DNA from: a virus | DNA: 39,371 nt | Strand: one strand, 5' to 3' | IMG/VR virus record: IMGVR_UViG_3300042288_001356 | Location: 1 to 39,371 of that record | Shown: positions 23,072 through 30,466 of the stretch, piece by piece | How the letters are laid out: each line of letters opens with the position of its first letter | How positions within the stretch are numbered: position 1 is the first letter of the stretch | Position numbers and translations under genes: made by a program | Notes under the pieces: model-generated | The model's database searches: none | What the model saw: only the letters and a program-made list of their open reading frames with translations | Told to the model about the DNA's origin: nothing

Positions 23072-24402
23072 TCCTGGCTTCCACCTCTGACCTGATCCAG
23101 CTCATAACCTCCGCCAGCGCGGACATCGCCGTTCAGGCGTCGTGGTCCGACAAAACCGCCACCTCTCTGACCCCGGGCCGAACCAACACGGCCATCGCGT
23201 CAGCCACGACGACGACAGTTGTCGGCTCCCCGGGCAGCTCCACTCAACGGGCGGTGACATCGCTCAAGGTGTCGAACGTGCACGCCTCGACCGCGAACAC
23301 CGTGACGATCACACACACCGACGGGACAACCGCGGTGCAGGCGTGGAAAGGCGTGCTCGCGGCGGGTGAATCGGTGGTCTACGACGGCCGCACGTTCATC
23401 GTCTTCAACTCGGCCGGTCGGCCCGTGCAGCCTCTCGGCGGCGGGCCCGGTGATATCCAGAGCTCGACCACGCCGGGGGCCGGAACCTGGACGAAGCCGA
23501 CGCACTTTACCCCAACATGGGTCATGGTGATCGCGTACGGCGCGGGCGGGGGGGGCGGCGGCGGAGCATCGCAGACGGGCGCTGTGGTCCGAACCGGAGG
23601 GTGCGGCGGCGGCGGCGGATGCCGTGTGGTCGGCCAGTATCGAGCTTCGGACCTTGGAACGACGGAGCCCTTCACGGTCGGCACTGGCGGCCTCGCTGGA
23701 ACGGCGGGCGCAAGCGGGGCCGACGGCGGCGCAGGCGGCATCGGCGGATCGACGACCTTCTCTTCGGGCGTAAACCTCCTCACGGCGTTCGGCGGCGGCG
23801 GCGGGGCGCTCGGCGACAACGCTGCTTCGGCTTCGTCCGGCGGATCCGGCGGCGGGTCTTCGGCGGCCGGCATCACGGGAACCACGGCGGCACAGTCAGG
23901 CGGCGGCCCCGGAGCCCCGGCAACCCCGAACGGCACCTGCGGGGCCAACAGCCTCAACACGGCCGGGCAGCCCGTCTGTGCCGAGTTTGGCGGGGGAGCG
24001 GGCGGCGGGCATACGAACGTTCCCGCCAACGGCATCGGGGGCGGGTCGCTCTTTGGCGGGACGGGGGGAGGGTGTGGAGCTGGGGCGACGGTCGCTCCGG
24101 CGCTCATCAACGCCACGGCGGGCGGGCCTCACGCGATCACCGGATCCGGCGCGGGTGCGGCGGGAACCTCTGGCGCGGCACCGACGGCTGGCACGGCCGG
24201 CACCGCGGGCACCATGTACGTCGGCGGGCTGGGCGGCGGCGGAGGCGGCGGGACGATCACTGCCAACACCAACGGAGCGGCCGGCGGGGCCGGTGGCCTC
24301 GGCGGAGGCGGAGGCGGCGGGGGCGGCGTGGGCTCCAACACGGGCACGGGCGGGCCCGGAGGCGTCGGCGGCTCGGGCGCGATCTACATCATTACGTGGT
24401 AA
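23068..24402 (+). CDS. glycine-rich tail adhesin, 444 aa
   Basis: Residues 1-125 form a beta-rich shaft/attachment domain (TVTITHTDGTTAVQAW, VYDGRTFIVFNSAGRPV) of a kind common in phage tail proteins. From about residue 135 a glycine-rich domain begins with the typical GTWTKP then VMVIAYGAGGGGGGGAS, followed by many runs of 4-9 Gly separated by Ala, Ser and Thr, ending IYIITW. Such domains fold as packed polyglycine-II helices and bear the receptor-binding loops in phage adhesins such as S16 gp38. It is the prime host-range candidate. Long Gly runs probably also promote recombination. Confidence 0.83.
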   Translation: MILASTSDLIQLITSASADIAVQASWSDKTATSLTPGRTNTAIASATTTTVVGSPGSSTQRAVTSLKVSNVHASTANTVTITHTDGTTAVQAWKGVLAAGESVVYDGRTFIVFNSAGRPVQPLGGGPGDIQSSTTPGAGTWTKPTHFTPTWVMVIAYGAGGGGGGGASQTGAVVRTGGCGGGGGCRVVGQYRASDLGTTEPFTVGTGGLAGTAGASGADGGAGGIGGSTTFSSGVNLLTAFGGGGGALGDNAASASSGGSGGGSSAAGITGTTAAQSGGGPGAPATPNGTCGANSLNTAGQPVCAEFGGGAGGGHTNVPANGIGGGSLFGGTGGGCGAGATVAPALINATAGGPHAITGSGAGAAGTSGAAPTAGTAGTAGTMYVGGLGGGGGGGTITANTNGAAGGAGGLGGGGGGGGGVGSNTGTGGPGGVGGSGAIYIITW

Positions 24403-24405
24403 GCC

Positions 24406-24861
24406 ATGAACACCCTCAACCGCTCAGACATCTCCGCATCGCTCTCGCTCTCCTCGGTGACATCGAGGCTGGTGCTCAACACGCGCGACGCGAACGCCGT
24501 CACGATCTACGCCGACAGGGAGTTCGGATCGTCCTGGGGGACGTTCGTGCTCTCGGTCAAGCGTCTGGCGGCCCTCGCACCGGCCGCGGTGGACTTCGAC
24601 ACCCCGCGAACCATCCCCGCAGGCGGCGGCGTTGTGACGATCGGCCCGTTCGAGATGCTCGGGGTTGAGCGCATCGAGCTCGCATGGTCCTCCGGGTCCG
24701 CCGAAGCCTCAGGAACGACCGCCCGCATCATCGCCACGATCGAGACACGCAACGGCCCGGCGACGCCCGGACAGACCGCCGCGGCCCCCAGCATCGGCGT
24801 GAGGCAGCTCACACTCGGGGACCCGATGACCGACTCGCCCGACCCCGGCGGCGAAAGCTGA
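24406..24861 (+). CDS. tail-fibre-module protein, paralog of the gene at 22610, 151 aa
   Basis: Residues about 40-120 are clearly homologous to the protein encoded at 22610-23071, but the C-terminal tail differs: this copy ends with a Pro/Ala-rich and acidic segment (DPMTDSPDPGGES) and lacks the serine run. It lies four bases after the adhesin stop, so the order is paralog, adhesin, paralog. A local duplication followed by acquisition of the adhesin between the copies is a reasonable history. Likely a structural shaft, collar or chaperone protein. Confidence 0.75.
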   Translation: MNTLNRSDISASLSLSSVTSRLVLNTRDANAVTIYADREFGSSWGTFVLSVKRLAALAPAAVDFDTPRTIPAGGGVVTIGPFEMLGVERIELAWSSGSAEASGTTARIIATIETRNGPATPGQTAAAPSIGVRQLTLGDPMTDSPDPGGES

Positions 24862-24913
24862 GCCACACTTACCCATACAGACCCACACTTACCCACACTT
24901 CTGAGGACTACGC

Positions 24914-25711
24914 ATGGCAACCTTCAACAACGACGTGATCTCCACGAACCTCCTGACCGCCATCGGCGGCGTTGCGCCCTCCGCCGGCGACGAGGTGGTT
25001 CTCCGCCAGTACGACATCGACTACACCGCGGGCCTGACCTTCGCCAACGACCTGCTCTTGATGCACCTCCGCCCCGAGTGGAAGGGCAGCATCCCGACGA
25101 CCGACCTGATCTTCACCGCCAACCGCACGGGCGCAGGCAAGGTGATCGTCGAATGGTCCGGGCGGCTGGTCCGCATGGCCTCTGCCGCCGCGGCGAACGT
25201 CTGGGGCACGCTGGATTGGAACCCGGTCGGCGGCGGGACGGGCCTCATCTCGACCGTCACGCCCACCCTGACGTTCTGCCGCTCGGGCACGCTGATCTTC
25301 GCCGACACGGTGATCCCAGGCACGGTCCGCGTCTTCGGCGGCCAGATGGAGCTCCGCGAATCGGCCTCGAACACGTTCACGAGCCTGATCTGCTCGGGTG
25401 GCGTGACCAAGATCCAGCGCGACGGGACGACCTTCGAGGTGAACGGAACGGGCCTGGCCGAGATCGACTCCACCGCCTTCAGCCCCGCCAACACGTACAT
25501 CCGCGGCGGGACCGCCCGCTACCGCAACGCCGGGGCGTCCGGGGGCAACCTCTACGCCTACGCCGGGGTCATCGACTTCACCGGGTGCGCGTCGGCCATC
25601 ACCTTCGGCGGCGGCGAGCTGCACCCTGGAGCGACGATCCTGAAACGCAAGAACGTCTCGATCGACCTCAGCGCCTGCACCGACTACGGCGCGAAGATCA
25701 TTCAGAACTGA
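24914..25711 (+). CDS. beta-rich tail fibre/tailspike-like protein, 265 aa
   Basis: The ATG at 24914 follows GAGGA. The sequence is dominated by short regular beta strands separated by glycine- or asparagine-containing turns (GTLIFADTVIPGTVRVFGGQ, TFEVNGTGLAEIDSTAF, GVIDFTGCASAITFGGG), the pattern of a right-handed beta-helix or a beta-prism fibre. It sits among the receptor-binding genes, so it is probably part of the fibre or a tail-tip spike. No catalytic residues are evident. Confidence 0.68.
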   Translation: MATFNNDVISTNLLTAIGGVAPSAGDEVVLRQYDIDYTAGLTFANDLLLMHLRPEWKGSIPTTDLIFTANRTGAGKVIVEWSGRLVRMASAAAANVWGTLDWNPVGGGTGLISTVTPTLTFCRSGTLIFADTVIPGTVRVFGGQMELRESASNTFTSLICSGGVTKIQRDGTTFEVNGTGLAEIDSTAFSPANTYIRGGTARYRNAGASGGNLYAYAGVIDFTGCASAITFGGGELHPGATILKRKNVSIDLSACTDYGAKIIQN

Positions 25712-25715
25712 ACCC

Positions 25716-26756
25716 ATGCCACGCGGTCACCTCATCCGCCCGTCCGGGGCGTTCGGCATCCTGAGCACCGGAGCCTTCGCCGTCACGGGCGAGGGCGGGG
25801 TATGCCCTGAATGCTGTGGGGAGCCCGACGGAGGGCCGAGCGGGGCGTGCGGGTGCTTTCCGGTGGTGCACGCAGGAGGAGCTGGTGGGGCTGGTGGGGG
25901 AACGTGTGGCGTGCCGACGTTTGCGTCGGGGCTGGCGTGGTCGATCAGGATCGTCGGGAGTGTCACGTACTCAGAGCGTGAAGAGAACCTCACGCAGGGG
26001 CGGGTGCTCTCGGATGTGCCCGAGCAGGTGAGGGCGTTTGACGTGACGACGCTGGTGACGGGGGGCGCGTGCCAGTCGCAGGGGTCGGCGCCGCGGGACC
26101 TGGGCACGCCGATCACGTTCGTGCAGAACGCGCCAGCGGGGCCGGGGCGGCGGCCGCAGCCGACGCTGAGGGTGAGCGCCTTGGCGGGCAACTTCTCGCC
26201 GTCGGAGCGGCAGGGGTGGAGCTTGTCGGCGTTGCAGCAGTCGACGTTCGGAAGGGTCGGGCCCTCGTCCTACCTCGCGCCCGCGCAGAACCATGTCGCC
26301 ATGACGGCCCTCGAACGGTTCACGCAGGGGCTTGCGATGAACGGGATCTCGCCCGTCGTCGACACGATGGCGGCGGTGTGGCTCGGTGGGCAGGATGGGG
26401 CGGGCGAGGCCGTCGCGCAGGCGTTTGTCGAGAGCACAAGGTCCATGCAGGAGCTCGCCGGCAACTACTACGTCGCGTTCGCGGGCAGCGGCGGCGATGG
26501 AACGCTCTCGCGATCACGCGAGGGGTGTCTGTATGTCGCGAGGCGGACGTTCGCGGTCGGGTTTGTCGGACGGCTCGGCGCAAGCGAGATCGTCGAGCGC
26601 AGGATGAACTATGCCGGGGGGTGGAGCGTGGAAATGCAGCTGGTGCGGTGCGTCGCTGGCGGCTCTCTGAGGGGCAGCACCGGCCCAGAGGACCCCAGAG
26701 TCATCGACGCCGCAGAGAGGCTCCTGCGGGGCTGCAAAGGGTGCGGGGAGAGGTAG
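25716..26756 (+). CDS. cysteine-rich N-terminus tail-module protein, 346 aa
   Basis: The ATG at 25716 has no clear ribosome-binding site but follows the previous stop directly. The N-terminus carries many cysteines in a compact stretch (residues about 30-48: CPECCGEPDGG then GACGCFP) and another at the end (CKGCGER), suggesting disulphide or zinc binding. The middle is beta-rich. This is the last gene of the tail operon and ends two bases before the converging leftward gene. Location suggests a fibre tip or adhesion protein. I recognise no family. Confidence 0.68.
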   Translation: MPRGHLIRPSGAFGILSTGAFAVTGEGGVCPECCGEPDGGPSGACGCFPVVHAGGAGGAGGGTCGVPTFASGLAWSIRIVGSVTYSEREENLTQGRVLSDVPEQVRAFDVTTLVTGGACQSQGSAPRDLGTPITFVQNAPAGPGRRPQPTLRVSALAGNFSPSERQGWSLSALQQSTFGRVGPSSYLAPAQNHVAMTALERFTQGLAMNGISPVVDTMAAVWLGGQDGAGEAVAQAFVESTRSMQELAGNYYVAFAGSGGDGTLSRSREGCLYVARRTFAVGFVGRLGASEIVERRMNYAGGWSVEMQLVRCVAGGSLRGSTGPEDPRVIDAAERLLRGCKGCGER

Positions 26757-26758
26757 GC

Positions 26759-27232
26759 TCAGCCCGCCCGCTTGCGACCTGCTTTGCACAGACGCGCCAT
26801 GGCAAGATTCGTCAGCCCCACCAGATGCGAGGCCGTGATGCGGAAGGGGCCCACTTCCCCGTTCCCGAACACCACCAGCCCAACGGGGTCGATATCCACA
26901 CCCGCAAGCCGAGGGGAGAGCACTGGCATCCCGGTCATGGTGAAGCACGCGAGCGCCAAGGCAAGGTCACCCGGGGGCAGAACACGGTCGATGTGCACCG
27001 TGGCAACATACTCAAGCCACGCCAAGGCATCTTCAGGGGTCATCCCGGGCCTGCCGCGCCCGTACGTGAAGTCGGGCACGGAGCCCAAAGGCTGGCGCTG
27101 GAAGAACTCCTCGTAAGCCCTCGACACGGACGCAAACCAGTGGGTGAGCTTGATCTCCCGATGCTCAGACGCATCGGAGAGGTCAGGAGCACACCCAATG
27201 AGCAGGGAGAACGCGGGAGCGGCTCTAGTCAT
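26759..27232 (-). CDS. leftward hypothetical protein beside the control region, 157 aa
   Basis: The ATG at 27232 (minus strand) begins MTRAAPAFSLLIGCAP. The rest is mixed helical and beta with no HTH that I can see, and a basic C-terminus (MARLCKAGRKRAG). It is read away from the early rightward genes, which is the usual arrangement for a repressor or lysogeny gene, but the sequence does not identify one. There is no ribosome-binding site. TATGAT eight bases upstream would make the transcript leaderless. A longer upstream extension in the same frame lacks support. Confidence 0.6.
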   Translation of the reverse strand: MTRAAPAFSLLIGCAPDLSDASEHREIKLTHWFASVSRAYEEFFQRQPLGSVPDFTYGRGRPGMTPEDALAWLEYVATVHIDRVLPPGDLALALACFTMTGMPVLSPRLAGVDIDPVGLVVFGNGEVGPFRITASHLVGLTNLAMARLCKAGRKRAG

Positions 27233-27238
27233 GGACGG

Positions 27239-27244
27239 ATCATA
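27239..27244 (-). promoter_or_regulatory. possible -10 element of a leftward, leaderless promoter
   Basis: The minus strand reads TATGAT (5/6 match to TATAAT) ending seven bases before the ATG at 27232. Transcription would start at or next to the A of the start codon. No -35 match lies at the usual distance, and the 11-bp tandem repeat occupies that position instead. This suggests activator or operator control. Candidate only. Confidence 0.35.
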
Positions 27245-27271
27245 CCGCAAGTAAGCCGCAAGTAAGCCGCA
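27245..27271. repeat. 2.5 tandem copies of an 11-bp unit, candidate operator
   Basis: The unit CCGCAAGTAAG occurs at 27245-27255 and 27256-27266, followed by CCGCA at 27267-27271. Eleven base pairs is one DNA turn, so a protein could bind adjacent copies on the same face. The array directly upstream of the leftward -10 element is a natural operator position. Confidence 0.6.
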
Positions 27272-27316
27272 CGTCGCATGCCTGAGAGGCTGTGCGAGAA
27301 GCGGTGAAGGAACCCG

Positions 27317-27388
27317 GACAACGGCGGAAGTCAACCCCGACAAGGGCGGACAACGGCAGACAAAGACGGACAAGGACGTACAAAGCGC
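27317..27388. repeat. iteron-like array of 10-bp GACAA repeats
   Basis: Units GACAAGGGCG, GACAACGGCA, GACAAAGACG, GACAAGGACG and TACAAAGCGC lie head to tail from 27339 to 27388, with one more copy (GACAACGGCG) at 27317-27326. The first five bases hardly change. Period 10 is not a multiple of three and equals one helical turn, arguing for protein binding rather than coding. It could be an operator or a replication iteron cluster. Confidence 0.7.
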
Positions 27389-27598
27389 ACGGGCGTTCGG
27401 CATGCGACACCCCGCGTCTGAGTGCCTGTACGGGACGTGACACCCCCCCCCGGCAAAGGTACTCCCCTGACCCGGGGACGACCCGCAGCATTGCGTGTCT
27501 CGGATTTGCGAGTGTGTGCCGATTTTCCGCTTGGTTTCGGCCGGCGGCGAGCGTTTCAGGCGGCGATGGTCACCGGAATCTGTCGCGGGGGGTGCTGT

Positions 27599-27712
27599 AT
27601 GTGGGACGAGGACGACTCGGACGCACAGGAAGCCATGCGGCAGGAGGTTGTTCCCGGGGTATGGATACCTCGTGACTCCAGCGACGACGAACCAGAAGAG
27701 GAAGCGCCATGA
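27599..27712 (+). CDS. very acidic micro-protein, 37 aa
   Basis: The ATG at 27599 opens MWDEDDSDAQEAMRQ and ends in DSSDDEPEEEAP, so over a third of residues are Asp or Glu. Its stop overlaps the ATG of the phosphoesterase gene (27709), which supports translation as the first gene of the rightward operon. An upstream in-frame ATG (27566) would add 11 residues with three cysteines. Highly acidic small phage proteins sometimes mimic DNA or bind host enzymes. That is speculation here. Confidence 0.5.
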   Translation: MWDEDDSDAQEAMRQEVVPGVWIPRDSSDDEPEEEAP

Positions 27713-28575
27713 CGGCACCGCCCTTCACCGTGGAAGCCAAGAACCCGCAGGTCGTGACCGTCCGGTGCAAGCCGAGCGGCAAGGACTGGTGTCAATGGTT
27801 CCTGCTCCGAACCGACGCCCACCATGACAACCCGCACACGGACCAGGACCTCGAGCGCAAGCACCTACAGGAAGCAGTCGAACGGGGCGCTGGGGTGGTC
27901 TGTGCAGGCGACTTGCATTGTGCGATGCAGGGGAAGTGGGACAAAAGGGCTGACAAGTCATGCCTGAGGGAAGAACACCAATGCGGGGACTACCTGGACG
28001 CGCTCGTGCGAACCGCATCGGAGTTCTACGCGCCCTATGCAAAGAACTGGATCGTCATGGGGCGTGGGAACCACGAGTCGAGCATCAAGAACCGGCACGA
28101 GACGGACCTGACCGAGCGGACGATCGAGCGGATTCAGATGCTCACGGGCACGCGGATCCCGAGCGGCGGTTACACGGGCTGGGTGCGGATCCTGCTTGAG
28201 CGTGGGAACCACCGAGCGAGCGTGCGCCTTTGGTACTGCCACGGGTGGGGCGGCGGCGGCGCCGTGACGATGAACATGATCCAAGCGGCGAACCGGATGC
28301 CGATGATGGTGGACGGGGCGGACGTGATCTTCACCGGGCACGTGCATGAGGCGTGGGTGGCCGAGAAAGTGCGGGTCGGCCTGTCGGACATGGGAGAGAT
28401 TCGGCAGCGGACCCTGCACGTCTGCCAAGGGGCGACGTACAAGGACGAGTACGGCGACGGCCGCGGCGGGTGGCACGTAGAGACGGGCAAGCCCCCGAAG
28501 CCGGTGGGTGCGTGGTGGATGAAGGTTGAGCACATCGCGGGCGAGCCGGTCGTTTCGTTTGAGCGGGCGAAGTGA
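27709..28575 (+). CDS. calcineurin-like metallophosphoesterase, 288 aa
   Basis: All canonical motifs are visible: D36-x-H38 (TDAHHD), G67-D68 (AGDLHC), G120-N121-H122-E123 (GRGNHES), H178 (YCHGWGG) and G210-H211-x-H213 (FTGHVHEA). These bind two metal ions and hydrolyse phosphoester bonds. In phages, relatives act as DNA nucleases/phosphatases or RNA end-processing enzymes. It opens the early operon, coupled to the acidic micro-protein and upstream of the integrase. The substrate cannot be told from sequence. DNA metabolism or counter-defence (cyclic-nucleotide cleavage) are possibilities. Confidence 0.88.
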   Translation: MTAPPFTVEAKNPQVVTVRCKPSGKDWCQWFLLRTDAHHDNPHTDQDLERKHLQEAVERGAGVVCAGDLHCAMQGKWDKRADKSCLREEHQCGDYLDALVRTASEFYAPYAKNWIVMGRGNHESSIKNRHETDLTERTIERIQMLTGTRIPSGGYTGWVRILLERGNHRASVRLWYCHGWGGGGAVTMNMIQAANRMPMMVDGADVIFTGHVHEAWVAEKVRVGLSDMGEIRQRTLHVCQGATYKDEYGDGRGGWHVETGKPPKPVGAWWMKVEHIAGEPVVSFERAK

Positions 28576-28716
28576 ACAACCAGGTCTGACACCTCCCGGA
28601 GCAATCCGGCCGACGCCCTAGGCCACGCGCCCGGGGCGTTTCTCTTTGCGCTGAAGAATCCTTCACGCGGCCTCAACGAACGCCGCTGCATCGCCGCTTG
28701 CTCTGTCCGGGCAGCC
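28576..28716. terminator. intergenic gap with a weak terminator-like hairpin
   Basis: The gap between phosphoesterase and integrase carries ACGCCC near 28613-28618 pairing with GGGCGT about 16 bases on, followed directly by TTTCTCTTT. A GC stem plus a T-rich run is terminator-like, but the stem is short and the loop long. Read-through to the integrase, or a separate integrase promoter further on, are both possible. Confidence 0.3.
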
Positions 28717-30222
28717 GTGGAACCGCTTCGCGTCGAAACCTGCGCGTCCGATACCCGCGTGGAAGTCCGAATATACCGGGGAAACCACGAGGTAGCGTCA
28801 TTTTCCTTCGGGGATTCGGGCGGGGCGGGCATGATGGGGTCCATGCGACCCCAACAACCCGTTTCGTACCCGGCCCCGGCGCTGTCCATTGCGCAGGCAA
28901 ATCCGCTTTCGACCGCGCTTGCGAGCTGGCAAGCGGATATGGACCGCAGGGGCGTCGGCGAACGCGGCTCGGGGATGTTCGTCAAGCGGGTCCGCGTCGC
29001 GGCTGCGGCGTGCGGGTGGAGCTCGCCGGCGGATATGCGGTACGACCAGGCGGCCGAGTACCTCGCGGCGACGCGGAAGGAACGCGGCTGGGCCGGCAAC
29101 ACCACCGACGGCGTGGTCTCGGCGCTGCGGTGCTTCTCGAGGTTCTGCCACGCGGCGGGGCTGGTCGGCATGGACCCGTTTCTCCAGCTCAACCGATCGG
29201 GCGAGCAGGGCGGCCCGGGCGACCGGGCGCTCACCGTCGCGGAGGTGCGTTCCCTCATCACCGTGGCAGCGGCAACGACGGCGCGGGATCGGCGCTCAAA
29301 GTGCCCGCGTGGGCTGTACTACGGCTTCCTCGCGCTCACCGGGCTTCGCACGATCGAGGCCGAGAAATGCACATGGGGCGACGTGGACCTAGACGCGGAG
29401 ATCCCGTCGATCTGGTCCGATCCGTCGTGGTCGAAGAACGGCCAGCGGCAGCGTGTGTGCTTGTGCCCCGAGATTGTCGAGAAGCTCCGCGAGTGGCGGC
29501 GCTGCGTGCCGAACGGCCGGAAGGACCTTGTATTTCCGCAGGTCCCGAACCGGGCAACGTGGATCAAGGATCGTGTCGCGGCGGAGATCCCCGAGGTTGA
29601 CGCACGCGGGCGACGGGCCGGAATGCACGGGCTCCGCAAGGCGTTTGCGACGTGGCTGTACGAGACAGGCGCGAGTGATGCGACCATCTCGCGGCTGCTC
29701 CGGCACGGGGCGACGCTCGCACAGAAAACGTACGTGGACCCCGCCCCGACCTTGGAAGTCGAAGCCGTGAACAGGTTGCCGAAGATTTTTGACGGAGTGC
29801 AAGTGTCGGTGTACGCGGGACTTACGCCGACCATGCCGAAAAATGAGAACAAAGCCGCTTGCGTGAACGCGGAGAAGCCGATAAGGTCTATCAGCGACCC
29901 CGTTTCACGCACAGCTCATCCAGCCGAAAACAACCCTCCTGTTCGCCAAACGAATGGGGTCGCTTCCAGAGGTTCGCCTCCGGGGGGGTTGTTTTCGGTG
30001 GATGGGGAACCCGCCCGGGAAAGCTCGGCGGCTAGGCGGGAGTCGCGGTCAAGCGGCTCTCGGGATCAGAACAGGCCACGTTTGCAGCCTTCGAATGGGT
30101 ATTCACGGGCTGAAAATGACGCTGTTCTGATCTTCGCCGAAGCCGTCGCCCGACTGGGCCGGATGCTGGAGCGAAGGCATGGCACAGGATCAGACACCGG
30201 CGACGACGACCAAGGCGATTGA
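28717..30222 (+). CDS. int: tyrosine integrase with long C-terminal extension
   Basis: The catalytic set of tyrosine recombinases is complete: R211 (TGLRTIEA), K240 (SWSKNGQ), H304-x2-R307 (MHGLRKAF), H330 (LLRHGAT) and nucleophile Y339 (KTYVDP). Residues about 63-160 are the SAM-like core-binding domain. It integrates and excises the phage genome, so the phage is temperate. After residue 350 there is an atypical tail of 150 residues, disordered then helical (AVLIFAEAVARLGRMLERRH). Its DNA holds a long inverted repeat. The GTG at 28717 is the longest start. ATGs at 28831, 28834 and 28843 are alternatives. Confidence 0.92.
   Translation: MEPLRVETCASDTRVEVRIYRGNHEVASFSFGDSGGAGMMGSMRPQQPVSYPAPALSIAQANPLSTALASWQADMDRRGVGERGSGMFVKRVRVAAAACGWSSPADMRYDQAAEYLAATRKERGWAGNTTDGVVSALRCFSRFCHAAGLVGMDPFLQLNRSGEQGGPGDRALTVAEVRSLITVAAATTARDRRSKCPRGLYYGFLALTGLRTIEAEKCTWGDVDLDAEIPSIWSDPSWSKNGQRQRVCLCPEIVEKLREWRRCVPNGRKDLVFPQVPNRATWIKDRVAAEIPEVDARGRRAGMHGLRKAFATWLYETGASDATISRLLRHGATLAQKTYVDPAPTLEVEAVNRLPKIFDGVQVSVYAGLTPTMPKNENKAACVNAEKPIRSISDPVSRTAHPAENNPPVRQTNGVASRGSPPGGLFSVDGEPARESSAARRESRSSGSRDQNRPRLQPSNGYSRAENDAVLIFAEAVARLGRMLERRHGTGSDTGDDDQGD
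29924..29998. repeat. 16-bp inverted repeat with UUCG hairpin inside the integrase gene
   Basis: CCGAAAACAACCCTCC (29924-29939) pairs with GGGGGGTTGTTTTCGG (29983-29998), 15 of 16 positions. Inside the 43-nt loop lies GAGG-TTCG-CCTC, a stable UUCG tetraloop stem, just before the G/T-rich arm. The element is noticeably AT-richer than its surroundings. It could be an attP core or arm region, a regulatory structure, or the remains of a terminator. Confidence 0.65.
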
Positions 30223-30466
30223 GGACGGTGGACCGGCGTTTCCCCTTTCGTACCTTGCGGCCATGAACGGTGCCGTGGTGGACTTTGGAGCCACGGGCGG
30301 CATGGCCCTCCGCGACTACTTCGCGGCACAGGTGATGACGGGGCTGCTCGCCAACCCTGACGAAGTGTCGGCCGACTCTCCCGGCGGAGTTGCCGCCTAC
30401 CTCGCTCGTTGGTCCTACACGCTCGCCGACGCCATGCTGCTCGCCCGCAAAGGCGGTGTCGCGTGA
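30179..30466 (+). CDS. conserved small phage protein (GGPAFP/LRDYFA type), 95 aa
   Basis: The ATG at 30179 lies inside the integrase 3' end with GGAG/AAGG upstream. The sequence carries IEDGGPAFPLS, then GGMALRDYFAAQVMTGLLAN and a C-terminal ARWSYTLADAMLLAR. This combination is a widespread small phage protein family (a G-G-x-A-F-P start, then a GM-x-LRDYFA-x-x-M segment, then a helix with ADAML), found in many siphovirus early regions. Its function is not established. It overlaps the next gene by GTGA. Confidence 0.78.
   Translation: MAQDQTPATTTKAIEDGGPAFPLSYLAAMNGAVVDFGATGGMALRDYFAAQVMTGLLANPDEVSADSPGGVAAYLARWSYTLADAMLLARKGGVA

Larger units (their letters stand above)
27233..27598. promoter_or_regulatory. 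366-bp non-coding control region with tandem repeats
   Basis: No convincing gene lies here. It separates a leftward gene from the rightward early operon and so should hold divergent promoters and operators. It contains 2.5 tandem copies of an 11-bp unit (27245-27271), an array of five 10-bp GACAA-type repeats (27339-27388), a nine-C tract (27443-27451) and a short inverted repeat CTCG-6-CGAG (27508-27521). I see no firm sigma-70 promoter toward the right. A different sigma factor may be used. Confidence 0.6.

Noticed and set aside
23379-24116. Proline-rich antisense frame opposite the glycine-rich adhesin
   Set aside because: Pro runs are the direct complement of Gly codons (GGC/GCC). No start signals and no independent codon pattern.
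27443-27451. Nine-cytosine tract as a phase-variation switch
   Set aside because: It lies outside coding sequence and not between evident -35 and -10 elements, so there is no support beyond its length.
27292-27675. 127-codon frame through the control region
   Set aside because: It crosses 10-bp repeats that shift its register, is rich in Arg/Thr without pattern, and has no ribosome-binding site. The region is better explained as regulatory DNA.
29960-29995. tRNA-like T-arm (GGTTCGCC) suggesting an att site within a tRNA remnant
   Set aside because: Only a GAGG-TTCG-CCTC tetraloop is present. No acceptor, D or anticodon arms could be drawn around it.
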